This document shows positions 47,842-60,784 of a DNA stretch of 64,000 nt, one piece after another. The notes below the pieces were generated by a model that made no database searches, was not told the origin of the DNA, and worked only from the letters and a program-made list of their open reading frames with translations. Numbering within the stretch: position 1 is the stretch's first letter; every line of letters begins with the position of its first letter. Both the position numbers and the translations under genes were made by a program. The stretch covers positions 10,551,740 through 10,615,739 of the forward strand of contig QPKB01000003.1 of the NCBI GenBank assembly GCA_003546025.1. The letters run 5' to 3'. Source of the DNA: Camphora micrantha. Lineage: Eukaryota > Streptophyta > Magnoliopsida > Laurales > Lauraceae.

Positions 47842-50576
47842 TAAAGAGTTGTTTGGAAACTCTAGTTTAATCTAGCTAATTAGATTAGACAAATTTATTT
47901 TATATAAAAATTTGTATTGGGTATTTCTTATTTTAAAAGCTTTCAAAATTATCTTTATTACTGTGAGACAATTTATGGGAGGGAGAGCATGATTTCAATG
48001 AGGCTTGGAGGTTTTTTTATTTTTTTTTTTCAAATAGGTCTTTCTTTTCAATTATATTGTCAATAACCAATTTATAAAAAAAATATATATTTTGAGCATA
48101 CTTGTTTACAATCACACAGGGTTGTTAAAAAAAAAATATTAAAGCTGAGCTTTAAAAAATGAACACCAATAACATTTTCTTTTAGTAAAATAGAACTTCA
48201 AAAAAGAGACGCATTTGACGTTCATTTTCGGAAATCACCTTTGATATTCGTTTTGAACCACACTCCATGTGTTCGCTACCTTTGAGAAGGGGAGGGAAAA
48301 GCCATCTTTAGAGGCAAGTTGCAGAAAAAATCTTAATAAAGAATTATTGAAACAATTGTCGTGGGCTGTACCAGAGGCTAATTCCTGGTACAGACGAATG
48401 ACTAGCCCTAGGAGTTAGGCCAATACACTATTTAAAGCCATGATATTATCATCCCTGCCCAACACAAGAAAGTGGGCTGGACTTAAAATTGAGGTTCAAA
48501 TATGTGGGCCGTCTATGGGCCTAAATATTATGTTCAATAATTAAATGGCCAGAGCTTGTAAAGCTTTGGCCCGGTCCAACACAGAAAGAGAGACTTCACT
48601 CACGGCTCCATGTGGGACCCGCTAGATGACACCAGCAGTAGGTGTATAGTTTGATAGAGAAGTCTCATTGTGGATATGATTTTTGGTAAAGTCATATCGG
48701 ATCGTCACAACCATCATTTTAGGGGCCTCAAAGTCTAATAATTTCTTAAGCCTCACCTCTTATTAAATTCAATTCAACAACGATTATGATCAGATTAGCA
48801 TCAAATTACGATGAGTATCTAATTCACCGGGAGTTGGCGGGAGTGAGGAGTAAGGTTGTGAATGTGCCCTCCTACCATCATACATGATATGCCATGGCCT
48901 TTAAAAGCTCACAAAATGAGGGATTTTGTTTTTCCTTAGAAAACCCAATTCCGGTAGTGCTGTTTGATCACAGATGAAACTCACAAATGATAAGTACAGC
49001 ACAAGCAAATGGGGGAGGGGAGTCAACTAAGGACCACATATAGGAGTGCCTTGTAATCTGGTAACTTTCCCAGCATGTCATAAACGTGACAAACATTAAA
49101 TTATTTGCTATTCTTTGTGAGTGAGTGAGGAAGAAAGGATTACTTTATATCTCTTTCTTTGCCCCAGTAATCCTACCACACGTGCTACACGTGTATGATG
49201 ATTTATTCTGAAAGAGATGAACGGAAGAATCAGCAATGCATCCAAAAATGAGTGATTTATTTAATATGCGGGCAAGGTTGGTACACAACATCCCTAATAA
49301 TTAAAAATTAAAGAGAAGAGCCACCACAATGCATGTCTCTTTCAATGACCTCCAAGAAACAAGAGAGTTTTATGGATCCATTACTTTTGACGACATCGAA
49401 ATTCTATTATGTGAGTGGCTGGGTCCTTCTCAAATATCTAGTGTTAGTGGTGTCACACCTTAAAAGCAAAATGTTCAGGTGGTACAACCAACCACCTCAT
49501 GTCATCAAGTCACACTTCTAAATAGGATTTTGATGAAGAAACACTCATCATAGATTGGTTAGTTGAAGGCACGGAGGTAGCACCGTCATCTCATTTACAA
49601 AATGCCACTATATTAATGGAGTCATCAGCAATTAATTAATGAGTGTTTGCTTTAGCTTGAAAATGGCTTTAGCAGTGGAGAAGCAAAGTGCTCACATATG
49701 TAGATACCACATTCATTTGGAAACCGGCTGTCGGTGCACAAGTGCAACTCATTTTTAATTTGAATTGACTACATGCCGGGTTTGAGCCTATCTAAAAATG
49801 GTCTTAATCAACCGTGCACTCATTTTTAACGGTGAAAATTTATGGGCCGTTGATCAAAGGATTAAGATGATCATCTCAACCTCCATCACCATGCACCAGT
49901 AGGGCCCACCAATATCTTTTGATCCCCCTATCACATCCTAGGTGGGGTCCCATAGTGAGGTGATAAGGACTGCTCATTTGGATCTACACCTCGCTTGTTT
50001 GTTTAGATGAGTGGAGCATGAGATGGATGCCAAATCATGGAAATAATAAATGAGAGGTGTAGTAAAGTACAATGTATTAAGTGTCGTAAAATCTTTTTTT
50101 GGATAGTACGAGTTTATTTTTTATTTTTTATTTTTTATTTTTGGGTTGAAAGATTGTATGAGTTTTTTTTTTTTTTTTTTTTTAATCTTTTGGTGGAAAC
50201 GATAGTATAAGTTAAAGTTTAGGTGAGAGGGAGGGTAGGAAATAGCATTTTTTTTTGTAATATGTAATAAAAAGGGGGGGCACGTGGAGGCCTAAGAGAA
50301 AAGTGGAGTCACACTCACCTTTTTTTTTTTTCATTTTTTTATAATGAAAAAAAAAAAAAAAAAAAAAAAAAATGAAGCATGTGGAGGATTAAAACGTAAG
50401 TGGTGTCATATGTGTGATTTACCCTTCCACAGAGTTTCATTCCACTTTTTCCATCCAAACAAAATAGAAATGTAGGTTTTGGGCATGTAATCACTATAAT
50501 AAAGCTAAACAAAGTAGGTCATCACACAAACACATGAAAAACACTCTTCCACACAAACAGAACAACAGATCTTGAC
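47842..50576. other. Intergenic, no gene seen
   Basis: AT-rich sequence with homopolymer runs (T at 50164-50183, A at 50347-50372). A 9-bp-arm perfect hairpin, CTGTACCAG (48366-48374) with CTGGTACAG (48385-48393), is present. No domain was recognised in the short frames. Confidence 0.4.
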
Positions 50577-50684
50577 CAAAACATGTGCACAAGATAGGAA
50601 CTATTCATCTTCTAAGCTTCACAATTGTGCCAAAACATGTGCACAAGATAGGAACTATTCATCTTCTAAGCTTCACAATTGTGC
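50577..50684. repeat. Perfect 54-bp tandem duplication downstream of ALKBH
   Basis: The 54-bp unit at 50577-50630 is repeated base for base at 50631-50684. It lies about 260-370 bp past the ALKBH stop codon, possibly in the 3' UTR. Perfect identity points to a recent event. Confidence 0.93.
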
Positions 50685-50943
50685 CAAAGTCATCATACAA
50701 GGCAATCTCATGTACACAGTTCACACATACACTATTAAGAGTCCATGACAATAACGAGATTGACAAAAAACCACATTGACAAAATCATCACAACAAAATG
50801 ATCTCCATCCCATTAAAAAACAGAACTAAAAATGATAAAATAAACCTACACATAAACGAAATATACTTCTTGTGAATCCATTCTTCAATGCATTAAACAG
50901 TGCATCGCAAGTGAAAACAAAGATGGTGAAAAGGTTGGCATCG

Positions 50944-53900
50944 TCAATATTGTCTGAAAGTCAGATTCAGTCGTCCAGGTCGGAGATTTGTTTCATTGAC
51001 CAAGAGCTCAGGAGCAGTTTTTGAGAAAATAGAAGGCACACCATGATATATGTGCCTTGATTTACCACCAAATATCAAAACATCACCCGATTCAAGTGTG
51101 ACTTTATTTGCTTTATCCACGTCCCTGTCATCTCCGTATAAAAACTCTGCTGAGTCACCAAGGGAGAAGGAAACAACAGGTAGCTCTCTACGAAGGCTCT
51201 CTGGACTCTCATCTCGGTCCTGCATAGATATTAGCATCAACAGAGAGAAGAAGTTATATGAACATAAAAGACTCGTACGTGCCCACATTCAGAAACATGT
51301 CAGATCAGCTTAGCAGGCAGATGTGTTTTTTGAACATTGGGGTACATAAAATGTAGGGGTGGCTCACCTATGAAATAACACATCTTTTACAAAGAACCTT
51401 GTAGGATTGCATGGACCAATTTTGGAAGAATAAATTTTCCTTCGTGGAGAAAAGTATATAGTAACAAAAAACGGCTCTCATTTTTATGCACTTAAAAATT
51501 TCAGGTTAACAGAGCTACATTTAACTTCATTGAGAAGTCTCTATTAAGTATTCAAAATTAAAAACTTTAAGAAAAGCCACTTAAGAAATAAAAAAAAAAA
51601 AAAAACTTAAAGAACACAAAAATCATAATTCGTTGACGCACCTGATGAAGTCCAAGCTTCCCTGTATCAGTATAGAAATTGACAATGCAGATGTCGGGCG
51701 TCATATTTGGAAGCACAGCCTCCACAGAACTAACATTAGAGCGCTTCTTGATAAAAGCATGAGCATCTTGGATTGCTCTTACAACTAACTTATTGAATGT
51801 TTCTGGAATAACAGGTGGCTTCACATTATCCATTGAGCGTCTTTCTTCATACTTTCTTCCCTCTGGATCCCAATTTTTACCCAGACACATCATCCACAGA
51901 TGCAATTTCGCACCATCAGAGTAACCAGGTCTATAGAACCTGCCCGAACCAATACCAAGTTCACGGCATTTTTTAATAATTTCAACCTACAATGAATACA
52001 AATAGTTGAAATTCGAATAATAAAAGAACACAAAATTAAAAGGAACAATACTAAAATAGAGAAAGGCGAGAAAGGCCCCTCCCAAGTATTTAGCACCGGT
52101 GGCAGCCGCTAAATATTATATTTTGCTAAAAAAATGATATAAATTTTTGACATTTTCATAACATTTATATGGGAAAGTTTGAGAGGTTGGAAAGGGGTGA
52201 AAAAGTAGAAGAAAACAAAAAAAGGCGTATAGAAGCAAATTAAAGACCAACAATTTTTCTTACATATGGAGGAACTCATTTTGACAAGGCTTTGATGATG
52301 ATGATAGAGGGATTCATTTTCTTTCTTTTCTTTTCATTTCTTTCTTTCCCTTTCCTTTTCGATTTTCCTTTTTTTGGTTTTTTGTTTTTTGTTTTTTATT
52401 TTTTGTTTTTTTTTATAGAATGGACCAGTGGTAGGGGAGTGATTCTCTCAACGTAAGGAACAGACCAGGGACATGGATTCATTTTTTTTATATATTTTCT
52501 TTTTTTTCCCCTTACTTTTTTCCTTTGTTAGACTAGACAAGGGTAGGGGAGTGATTCTCTCAATGTGAGGACTAGCGTTGATCCCTGGTTTCTCTAGTAA
52601 GACTCAGGTGCTTGCAATTTTCGTAGGGGAGAGGATGGGAAACTGTTTAAGTTAATTCATAAATATTATAAAGGAAAAGGTAGGACACCATATCTGTATC
52701 CTAAATTTCCAAAACTGCAGAGTAATATTACTCAATTCATATTTGTATCTGGCCATCATAGATTAAGATGGCATTCTGATGGTCTCAAAATAAATTTAAG
52801 TTACGAATTTGATAAACCATATAGGATGATACTCACATGCAACAGCTTAGATTGTGTCGGAGCACACGTAAATGAGAAAATGAACCTGCAATGAGATTCA
52901 TTGTCCAAAACAAAGTCGATATGGCAAAATCTATGTCCAAAGCAGAAAAGTAAACAGCCAAGGCAGAAGGAAATAAGAAAAGATTGAGCACCAAAAACAG
53001 GCACCGCTTAGGACAGCAGCCCCTGAAGTTCAAACAACTTCACATGGCACAATTGTTAGAACCTTTTTTTTTTTTTTTTTTTGAAATGTTATTTTTAGAG
53101 GTAAAGTTTTTTTTTTTTTTTTTTTGGAAAGGTAATTGTTAGGAACATTACTTTGAATTATTTACAGTACCTGAAGTCCCTACATCTAATGCAGAAAATG
53201 TCACAGATGTCGGAAAGTCCTTTAAGAAGAACAGAACTGAAGGATTGCTAATCAGAGCAAGGCAAGTAGCAAAAATTACTTTGAGTGTAGAGGGGTATTG
53301 TATGGAATTCAGCCCCCAGATAGTAAACCCGGCTGGAAGTATTGATAAAGAAACTGAGGACAAAGGTGGTTGTGCACATGCATGAGAAAGCAGAAGAGTT
53401 GTCTATGAACATTTTAAAGCATTTTCTAGAAAGAGAAACTCACTCTACAATGTTTCACCTGGATATGTATTCATCATTGTCAATGCAGAAACATCTTAAG
53501 GTGCAGATCATGCAATATCAAGTACCTATACAGGCGTTGTATTGGTCCAACGTAGATACACTGGGCATGTACAAGCATTTGGGTATCATTGTTCAACATA
53601 CTTAAGGTTTAGAAAAATGTTTAACTTGTATTTTTCAAATATTAAATTTTTAACTTGCTATAGGGAGTTAGTAACTTGGTAGCCAAGAAGATTGAATCCA
53701 CAATATGCTGTTGCAAGAAAGCATTGGCTGAAAATGCAGTCAGACTAGGCCCTTGTCTAGACCATGCGCGGGCGGAGTCCAGTCAGGTGCAATATGGTTG
53801 ACTCCCTCCCTCTCTTGTGATTACCTAAATTTTGTGAAGTTTAGCTTTTTATAGCGGACAGAAAGAAAGGTAATTAAGAGATGTGAAGCTTTCATTGATT

Positions 53901-56900
53901 ACCCACCCCCACCCAACACCCCCCCTCCCCAACCCCACAACCCCACAAGGTTTTGTTTATGCGTGCCATGTCTGAGTCCGACTCAACTCAGATAAGTGTT
54001 AAAATCCTGGCCAAATCAGCGAAGTTTTAATTGAATCATTTGTCATGATCTAAAATACTATCATTATTACCTGAAGTTTGTCACCTGAGAAGGAAGAAAC
54101 AAACCTGATCACTGTGTCTTATATACTTCTTCATAAGAATCATTCCAGGCCTCAATTCCTGAAAGTCTTGACCAATTGCACGCTCCTTCCTCAATTCTCT
54201 GTTCTTGACAAGAAAAGATGGAGCTAATTTCACACCTTTCTCTTGAACTGGGCAGATGTCAAAAATATCATGTGAATATTCAGAAACTTGCAATGTAGTG
54301 ACACTCATCACATTATCATGAATATCTTCCTCTCGTTGGGAACCACCCATAGAAGAAATACAGTAGTCATTAGAAGCACATGCATCTGCAAAGCTGTTCT
54401 CTTGGCTCGTATCACCCTCGCAAATTGAGAAGTATTCACTACATTTAATGGCATCTTTCGTGCTTTTGCATTCTGTCCCTCTTTCATTTTTTTCTATGCA
54501 TGGAGGCACATATTTTTGTGAACGAGTTTTGTTGTCAACAGCAGATTCTTGTGACATTTGTCCATGCGAAGGATATCCAGTAGGAGAATATTTGTCGGGA
54601 TGAGCACACACTGTAGATGAAGGCCCATCCTTTGGGTACATAGCATCCCTATGGGAGATCTGCAAATGCAATGCAAGCTCAAATAAAAAATACACACATT
54701 GTTAAAGAAAAAAACATTATGGTAATGTAATTTATTATGTGATCATGGGCAAAAGAATCCAAAATTGAAACAAAAAAAGTCTCACGACAATGCATGTACA
54801 TGAGGAAAATTTCTCATGTTCAGGAGCACGCATTTGGACCATCACCCAAGGCAGCAGCCAAACCAAACCACTACCACTGCCTTCCTCCTAAACGGTATAA
54901 ACAGCATCAATGCGAAGGAGAAAATCATCCCCATATATGATAGTGAAATCACAGTAAGATCTTGCCGCTAATATATAAGACCTGCAGTATTTCTATATCA
55001 TCAAATACAGTTTAATCATTAATAATGTATGCCTTAGCAGTCTCAATCTGTTCTGCCCAAAAATTCAGCCTATTCTGGCAGCTTGGATTGTGCGACGCAG
55101 AACAGATAGGCTCGCAAGTGGGATCACTGAAGATAGTTTATGAATCTGTTCTGCCTAGAAATTCAACCTATTCCTTTTTATTTCTCTAACTTATTGTTAG
55201 TAGGTTTCTAATTTTGTTGAAAGATTGTAATTATGTTTGAAGGTTTCGGACCTCATTTGGGTTTGACACCAAACTTAGACGTTTTACTGTCTCAGCATCT
55301 CGTTTTTTAAAAAAATTTAAAAAGTACGAAAAAATAAAAAGTGAAAAAAAAAAACATATACATTGTACGGATTTAATTCATTCTTTTGAATTAAAAATAT
55401 AATATGCTAGATCTACCTAAAATAAATGAATCCCAATCCGTGTTATGGTGAGATAATTAATAATAAAAAAAAACAATTATAATAAAATGAAAAAGAAGCT
55501 ATCTTTTGCAAAGGTGGGTGAACCAAATGAAGTAGTAACGATGGGAATCACTTGCCCAAGGCAATAAAAGAGCTAAAAGCCCCTTACTTCTAAATGAAAA
55601 AAACCAAAAAAAAAATAAAATACTTAGACTTTATGAAAAATATTTCTTAAAAAAAAAACCCAGACAAAGAAAAAGAAGGGGAAAAACCCATGCATTTGTA
55701 AAATATTAGCTTCGATATGAAACTGAAACCTGTTTGACCTAAATTTCCGAATTTGGATTCAAATTAGAATTGTCTGAACATGACTGAAATACCAACTGGA
55801 TCTTTCATAAGGATTGTTCAGTTTCGGTCCAGGGGCCAAAACAAATAGTTTCAGCTAGTTCAGCCGGAACAAACCGAAACTGACAACTAGGAGACACAGT
55901 CATAATTTACATAAAATGATGTTAGTATGTCCTGAATGTGCAATTTTTGACATAAAAGTAACATTGAATATCTTTTCTAAATATTGTTAAATGAAATTGA
56001 CCCTTAATAGATGTCTAAGTTTTAAAATTACAATAACTACTATATCCAGGTTCTAAAAAACCAGCAAGATTCTTGTTTTCTCATTCTTATTTTAGATTAA
56101 AAATAATATTACTATGTCACTATTCTTTGCCTCTAAGTATAATGTCTTGTAATTTTCTTCTAATGATAACATTGAGATTCTGTTTGTCTTTTTATCCTTA
56201 AATTATTTATATGACTTGAGTAAAATTTTGCATTTTTAGTCTAATTATATTTTGTAATTATTTATTAACTAATTAAATTAGTAAACTCCTCGAAAGATTC
56301 AATTAAAAAATTACATGTCTCTTTCTTCTCATTTTCCTCCGATTCGATTTATGATTTTCCTCATATGCAACTTTTATTGTTGACTATATCTCCCTTGCTA
56401 ATGTGCAAATAATTACAAATGCCAAGATAAAATCACCACATATTGCTAATGTGGCAGGTAAGAGTTTGAGGTCATCATTAGGGGCTGCTTCAAGATGTTC
56501 ATTTGCAGCGATTTGGTATTATAACTGGAAACTTGTTATTGGTAGGGGTTAACAAATTTTCTAAAAATTAGCAGTATCTATTTAATTCTTATTGCATTCC
56601 AACTTCCAGCAGGAGGAGCCTTAACCTTTGTGAAACAGCATTCGGATGACCATCAAGTCCTATATACAGGCATCCATGGATTTTCCCCTTCTAAGAACTC
56701 TCTGTGCAGCCTGCCTAGTGGGGATCACCTTGAGGCTGGAGCTCCCTCTGTATTTTTTTTTTTTATAATTACTCCCCCTAAATTTTTTTTGTCTTTCAAT
56801 TGATATTGAGGGAGCAACAAAATAAAATCTGAGTCTTTATTCATCAACGTAACAATTAGTCTATGCTCCTGTTAGTGTTAAAATCTACCTCAACATTGGG

Positions 56901-57859
56901 AATTTGAGTTCTGCCGACCCAATAAAAAGCCCCTCTACATTTAACTTCCTCCTCTATATGATAAGTACCCATAACTGGATCCAATTTAACAATCAACAGC
57001 AAATCTTGGACTATTTCTACCTTTGTGCTACAATGACAAATAAACAAAATATAACGAGATTAAAATTTTAACCAAGCAAGTAGCATAAAGGCATGGTCCA
57101 GAGCAGACAGTTCCGTTAAACATCAGCAGCAATGCAAATATAATTCCTGACCTATTGATCTAATTATTGGACCTTGCAGACAAACTTGTCACCAGATGAC
57201 AGAATTAAGCAAGGCAGAATCCACAGTCAGTTGAGTAAACATCAACAGATGCAGTCGCACCCTTAATCATAACAGTTCGCTCACTTGAAAATCCTCAAGA
57301 AAACATTTCAATTAAGCTTGCCAAGAAGAACCCTTTATCTGTAAACTCCTTTAGTTGAATAAAAACAACATAAATTCATCAAAACAGCAGAACCCAAATA
57401 TTCCACCAACTCCAGCAAAAACTAACTAGTACTCCAAGATCCCCATCAGAACCACTTGAGATTTTCCCTAACCTAAATTGACAGAAGATGAAACCCATAT
57501 TCCCAAAATTCGACCAATGTTTTCACATAAAAAGGGCAGATCGAACATACCCATGTCGCAAAATTAGAAATCTAAAACACAAAAACCAATTCCAATCCAA
57601 TTCTTACACCTTTCTTTCTCATCCTTCCAACAAAAGGTTTAATTCTATAGAAAGAAAGAAAGAAAGAAATAAAGGAAGAGCAAAGGGAACATACAGATCC
57701 GCGAGGGCGATAAGATTCTTGTAGAGAAGGAGAACCTTTCCGTCTCCATTTGGAATTCTGACCTTTGTTTTTCTCACTCGACATCTTTCTCAAGGAAGAA
57801 GAAAATCGGCGATAATTTGGCGGCAAAACAAGGGTTTTGAGGAGCTCATAAGAACGCAT
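50944..57859 (-). CDS. AlkB-like Fe(II)/2-oxoglutarate dioxygenase (ALKBH1C/D type), four exons
   Basis: AlkB-family enzymes oxidatively remove methyl groups from nucleic-acid bases using Fe(II), O2 and 2-oxoglutarate. Exons, minus strand: 57859-57695, 54659-54105, 51986-51642, 51219-50944; all junctions are phase 0, giving 446 residues. The catalytic core is in exons 3-4: GRFYRPGYSDGAKLHLWMM, then PDICIVNFY, the iron ligands H354-Q-D356 (split across the exon 3/4 junction), GDSAEFLYGD, SGDVLIFGG, the distal ligand H414 in IYHGV, and RLNLTFR (R438 and R444, the 2-oxoglutarate-binding signature). All key residues are present. Residues 56 to about 190 are a poorly conserved, Cys- and Ser-rich extension ahead of FDICP. 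M26 is an alternative start. Plant ALKBH1C/D proteins are the closest I recall; the substrate is not shown by the sequence. Confidence 0.9.
51987..54104 (-). other. ALKBH intron 2 (2.1 kb)
   Basis: Non-coding, with CT/T-rich tracts (52315-52420; 53064-53083; 53107-53125). A near-duplicate pair of short blocks, GGTAGGGGAGTGATTCTCTCAA, occurs near 52431 and 52532, a local direct repeat about 100 bp apart. No nested gene was seen. Confidence 0.65.
54660..57694 (-). other. ALKBH intron 1 (3.0 kb)
   Basis: A long first intron between the N-terminal exon and the rest. It is AT-rich with decayed repeat-like blocks (for example the CCGAAAC-rich patch around 55730-55885). No coding frame of note was found. 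Confidence 0.65.
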
Positions 57860-57959
57860 GAAGGAGCAGAAAATACTTGGCCCCCAAGGAAACGCTTTTT
57901 ATGTAACCCACAAGAGAGGGTAAGAGAATATTTTCAAGCTTTGGGAAAGAGGGAAATGT

Positions 57960-58016
57960 TCCTATATATACTTTTCTATATGCTAACGCCTGGGACACAG
58001 TGGAGTAGGCCCAAAA
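57960..58016 (-). promoter_or_regulatory. ALKBH core promoter: TATA box and TGGGCC site
   Basis: On the minus strand a TATATATA box lies at about 57963-57970, some 105 nt before the ATG. A TTGGGCCTA element (site-II core) lies about 40 bp further upstream (near 58007-58015). The leader has no upstream ATG. Confidence 0.5.
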
Positions 58017-58101
58017 ATTTTAAATCTTTTAATAAATCAAGTGATTGAATGATATGGGCTGAATATTATTATAATTTTTTATTTTATTTTATTTTTACTC
58101 T

Positions 58102-58419
58102 CAGGCTCGTTTGGTAATTTTATTTTTAAAATCAACTGAAATAAAGTGATGTGAATCATCAAATCAAGAAAAAATAAAATATAAATGAATTATAATAGTA
58201 TTTTATTTTTAGTTGTTTGATATGAAATCTTTTTTTTATTTTTTGTATGGAAAAGTAGAGTTTTTTGCTTTTTAGTGAATTAAGAATGTTGCTTTTTTAC
58301 CATTATTGAATAAAGGTAAAGGGATTTTTGAATTAAAATACTTTTGATGTGACTTCTTGTATGAAAAATGAAGATTTTAATTGATTTTTATTAATCTAGT
58401 AAAGTGCCAAATGGGCTCT
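58102..58419 (+). mobile_element. MITE, copy 2 of the family at 1905
   Basis: About 318 bp with inverted ends AGGCTCGTTTGGTAATTTTA and, from the right, AGAGCCCATTTGGCACTTTA. The interior (AAAATAAAATATAAATGA, TTTTATTTTTAGTTGTTTG, AATGTTGCTTTTT) matches 1905-2198 in reverse and the partial copy at 63734-64000. The target duplication is unclear. It lies about 200 bp upstream of the ALKBH promoter. Confidence 0.75.
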
Positions 58420-58574
58420 AAAAAGAGCTAGAGAGAGGGCCTCACTAATTTAGATTAAAGGACCTTCCCATGCACGGATGTACCCCAACCCAAACGATTA
58501 GGAGACGCTTAAGTGGACCCCATGAATTAGATTGCATACCAAGATTATGTAGTCTACTCATATACGAACATTTT

Positions 58575-58885
58575 GAGAGTGGAGCTGCAGATGTCGCCGT
58601 TAGATTGATATCTTCTAAAATAAATGAATAATGTAATAAAAGTTTAATTATGTTATTATGGTGATAAATTTGATGCTCAAACCGATATTAAAATTTTGTT
58701 AGATTGAAGTTGTAGCAAGAATTCAAAGACTTCTTTTAAACGGTTCATATCTTTCTTAGGTGGGCCTTAAAAGGAGAGACACAAAATTTTGGAGACTCAG
58801 AGCATTAGAGGATCTAGACTCAAGCGTACTTGGCCTCTAGCTGCCCAAGTAAAAGTGCGATTACGTGCCTCTCCGACTTCAGTAC

Positions 58886-58890
<5 letters not shown>
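58575..58890. repeat. Direct repeat, left copy (pairs with 60355-60670)
   Basis: Shares a colinear series of blocks with 60355-60670: TTAGATTGATA..TTCTAAAATAAATGAATAA, the TTAGATTGAAGTTG block, CTTAGGTGGGCC, GGAGA-ACAAAATTTTGG, GAGCATTAGA, CTTGGCCTC and GTGCCTCTCCGACTTC. Divergence is considerable. It ends at a (GA)n run (58890-58920). Confidence 0.6.

Positions 58891-58920
<30 letters not shown>
58890..58920. repeat. (GA)n microsatellite
   Basis: An uninterrupted GA run of about 31 nt directly after the left direct repeat. Confidence 0.9.
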
Positions 58921-58923
<3 letters not shown>

Positions 58924-59282
58924 TTTTCTTGCTCTTGGGAAGAAGTGAAGGACCAAGGAGAGAACGTTATCAAATGCACAGACGTCGTTGTAAGCGAAGA
59001 ATTCAATATACAGCGCTGAAAATTTCTAATTTTTGCATGGCACGTTTGGCAACTTTCCGCGGTGTGGATTTTTCGTGTATATTTTCTACAATCGTTATCT
59101 ATTATAATTGGTTCACATTGAATTTTAAGAGGGCAAGCACTGAAAATCCGCAGAAGCAATTACTTCTGCATTCCGATCGTCACCCTTCAAACTCTGGAAA
59201 TCCGCAAAACCAAAAAATGGTGGAGCTACAATGCCGATGTACACTAAAAAAGGTAGCTTAGATCATAAGAGAATTTTGCTTT

Positions 59283-59770
59283 GTAAACCTATTTTTTGGG
59301 TCCCATAGTCAAGATCTAAACTGTTAATCATGTTTAATCCCTCAAAAACGGCAATATAATGAAATACCAACCATTGATTCATCATAAATTTTAAGTTATT
59401 TGCTTTGAAAAACTACTGGCTACTGATTTCTCTAAGTGCAAAAAACGGGATAAAAAATAGTGTGATGTTTTCAATTTTTTTGTTTCTGTGGGGCCCAAAA
59501 TCATGATCGAAACCGTGAACCATCTCCATAAGGTCAAAAACAACTAGCTTCCCAAAATTCAGCCGTTGATTCTCACTAGATTTCGAGATATTTGCAGAAA
59601 TATTCAGGTTTTAAAATATTAATTTTTTTATTTTCATAGGCCCCCTTCACACGATCCGAACCGCTCAAATACTCTAGATGGCCAGGTACAACTTCAAGTA
59701 AAAATTTTAAGGTCTTGATTCTTCATAGATCTTAAGTTATTTTAAAAAAACTTACAACTATTTGATCCAA
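59283..59770. repeat. Degenerate tandem repeat, three ~150-185 bp units
   Basis: Units begin near 59295, 59477 and 59625 with GTGGGGCCC/GGTCCCAT-like starts. Each then has ATC(A/T)AAACCGT-like, TTGATTC-TCATA and AAGTTATTT-like blocks in order. Copies are strongly diverged and non-coding. Confidence 0.5.
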
Positions 59771-60178
59771 TATTCTACTAATGGTAGGAATTCTCTTTCA
59801 ATGCCAAACTTAGAATTCCTCAGTACAAATACTGTATGAGGATATTTTTAATTCTAAGAGATAGAGGGAATCCTCTAAACAAAGGATTCCTCCCACCTTA
59901 TAATAATCGGCTCGACCTTTTACATTGACTGACTAGGTCTAAAATAGGGAGAAATGTTCTCTTTAAAGGCAACCTTATATGCAGTCCAGCTCCATGGAGC
60001 CCATAAGGGCTCACCTTTGTCAAATGCAGTGCTCTCATTCCCCCTGTAATTTGAAAGTATGCCCAATTTCATTCGCATCAAACCTTTAACCAATGTTGGA
60101 TTGAACTTCTAAAAACTTATGGTTAAAGGCCACTAAGTTTTAGGGCTACTAAATCAAAAGGATAAAACGATTACTTGG

Positions 60179-60181
<3 letters not shown>

Positions 60182-60212
<31 letters not shown>
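60182..60212. repeat. 31-nt T homopolymer
   Basis: A single uninterrupted poly(T) run. It could be the reverse of a poly(A) tail from a retro-inserted sequence on the minus strand, but no source sequence was recognised. Confidence 0.85.
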
Positions 60213-60213
<1 letters not shown>

Positions 60214-60354
60214 TATCCCTTCATCTACAAGGAGACCCCCCTTACTGATTCAAAAGCATTTAAGTGGGTTGCTGGACTGCATATGAGAAATATAGAGTTT
60301 CCTCTTTTTAAGGAAAAAATATATATTTTTTGTAAAATTTAAGGAAAACATTAT

Positions 60355-60670
60355 TAGAGTGAAGTTGGGATATAGGTTGATAGCTTTTAAAATATATGAA
60401 TAAAATATGTATAAAGATTCAATTATTTTATAGTGATTAATCTGGCGGTGAAGCCAAATTTATTAGAGTGAAGTTGCAACAATAAGTCATTAGAAAACAT
60501 GAAAATTTCTTTTGCAAGATTTTAGAATTATCTTAGGTGGGTCTGGAAGGAGACTCGTGAAATTTTGGTGAGTGAGAGCATCAGACAATCCCGACTTATA
60601 CCAGCTTGGCCTCCATGCTATCCAATAAAACTTCCATGTGATGTGTCTCTCCAACTTCTCAGCTTTAAAA
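60355..60670. repeat. Direct repeat, right copy (pairs with 58575-58890)
   Basis: Colinear with 58575-58890 in the same orientation, with the copies 1,780 bp apart. A separate dispersed-repeat origin is as likely as a terminal-repeat origin. Confidence 0.6.
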
Positions 60671-60784
60671 GAAGGATTGGTTTTGATGGTTGGCAAGGGA
60701 TCTTCAAAGGAAGGATTGGCATTGAAGTGGGTCAATTTCTACTGGATGAAAATTTCAAGACATCTCATCTCATACACGATGAGG

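Noticed and set aside
57488..57724. 78-codon + strand frame
   Set aside because: It lies antisense to ALKBH exon 1 and intron 1, with a low-complexity Lys/Arg/Glu tail from a GAAA repeat.
58575..60670. A complete LTR retrotransposon
   Set aside because: Direct repeats exist but no TG..CA ends, target duplication, primer site or coding sequence could be confirmed.
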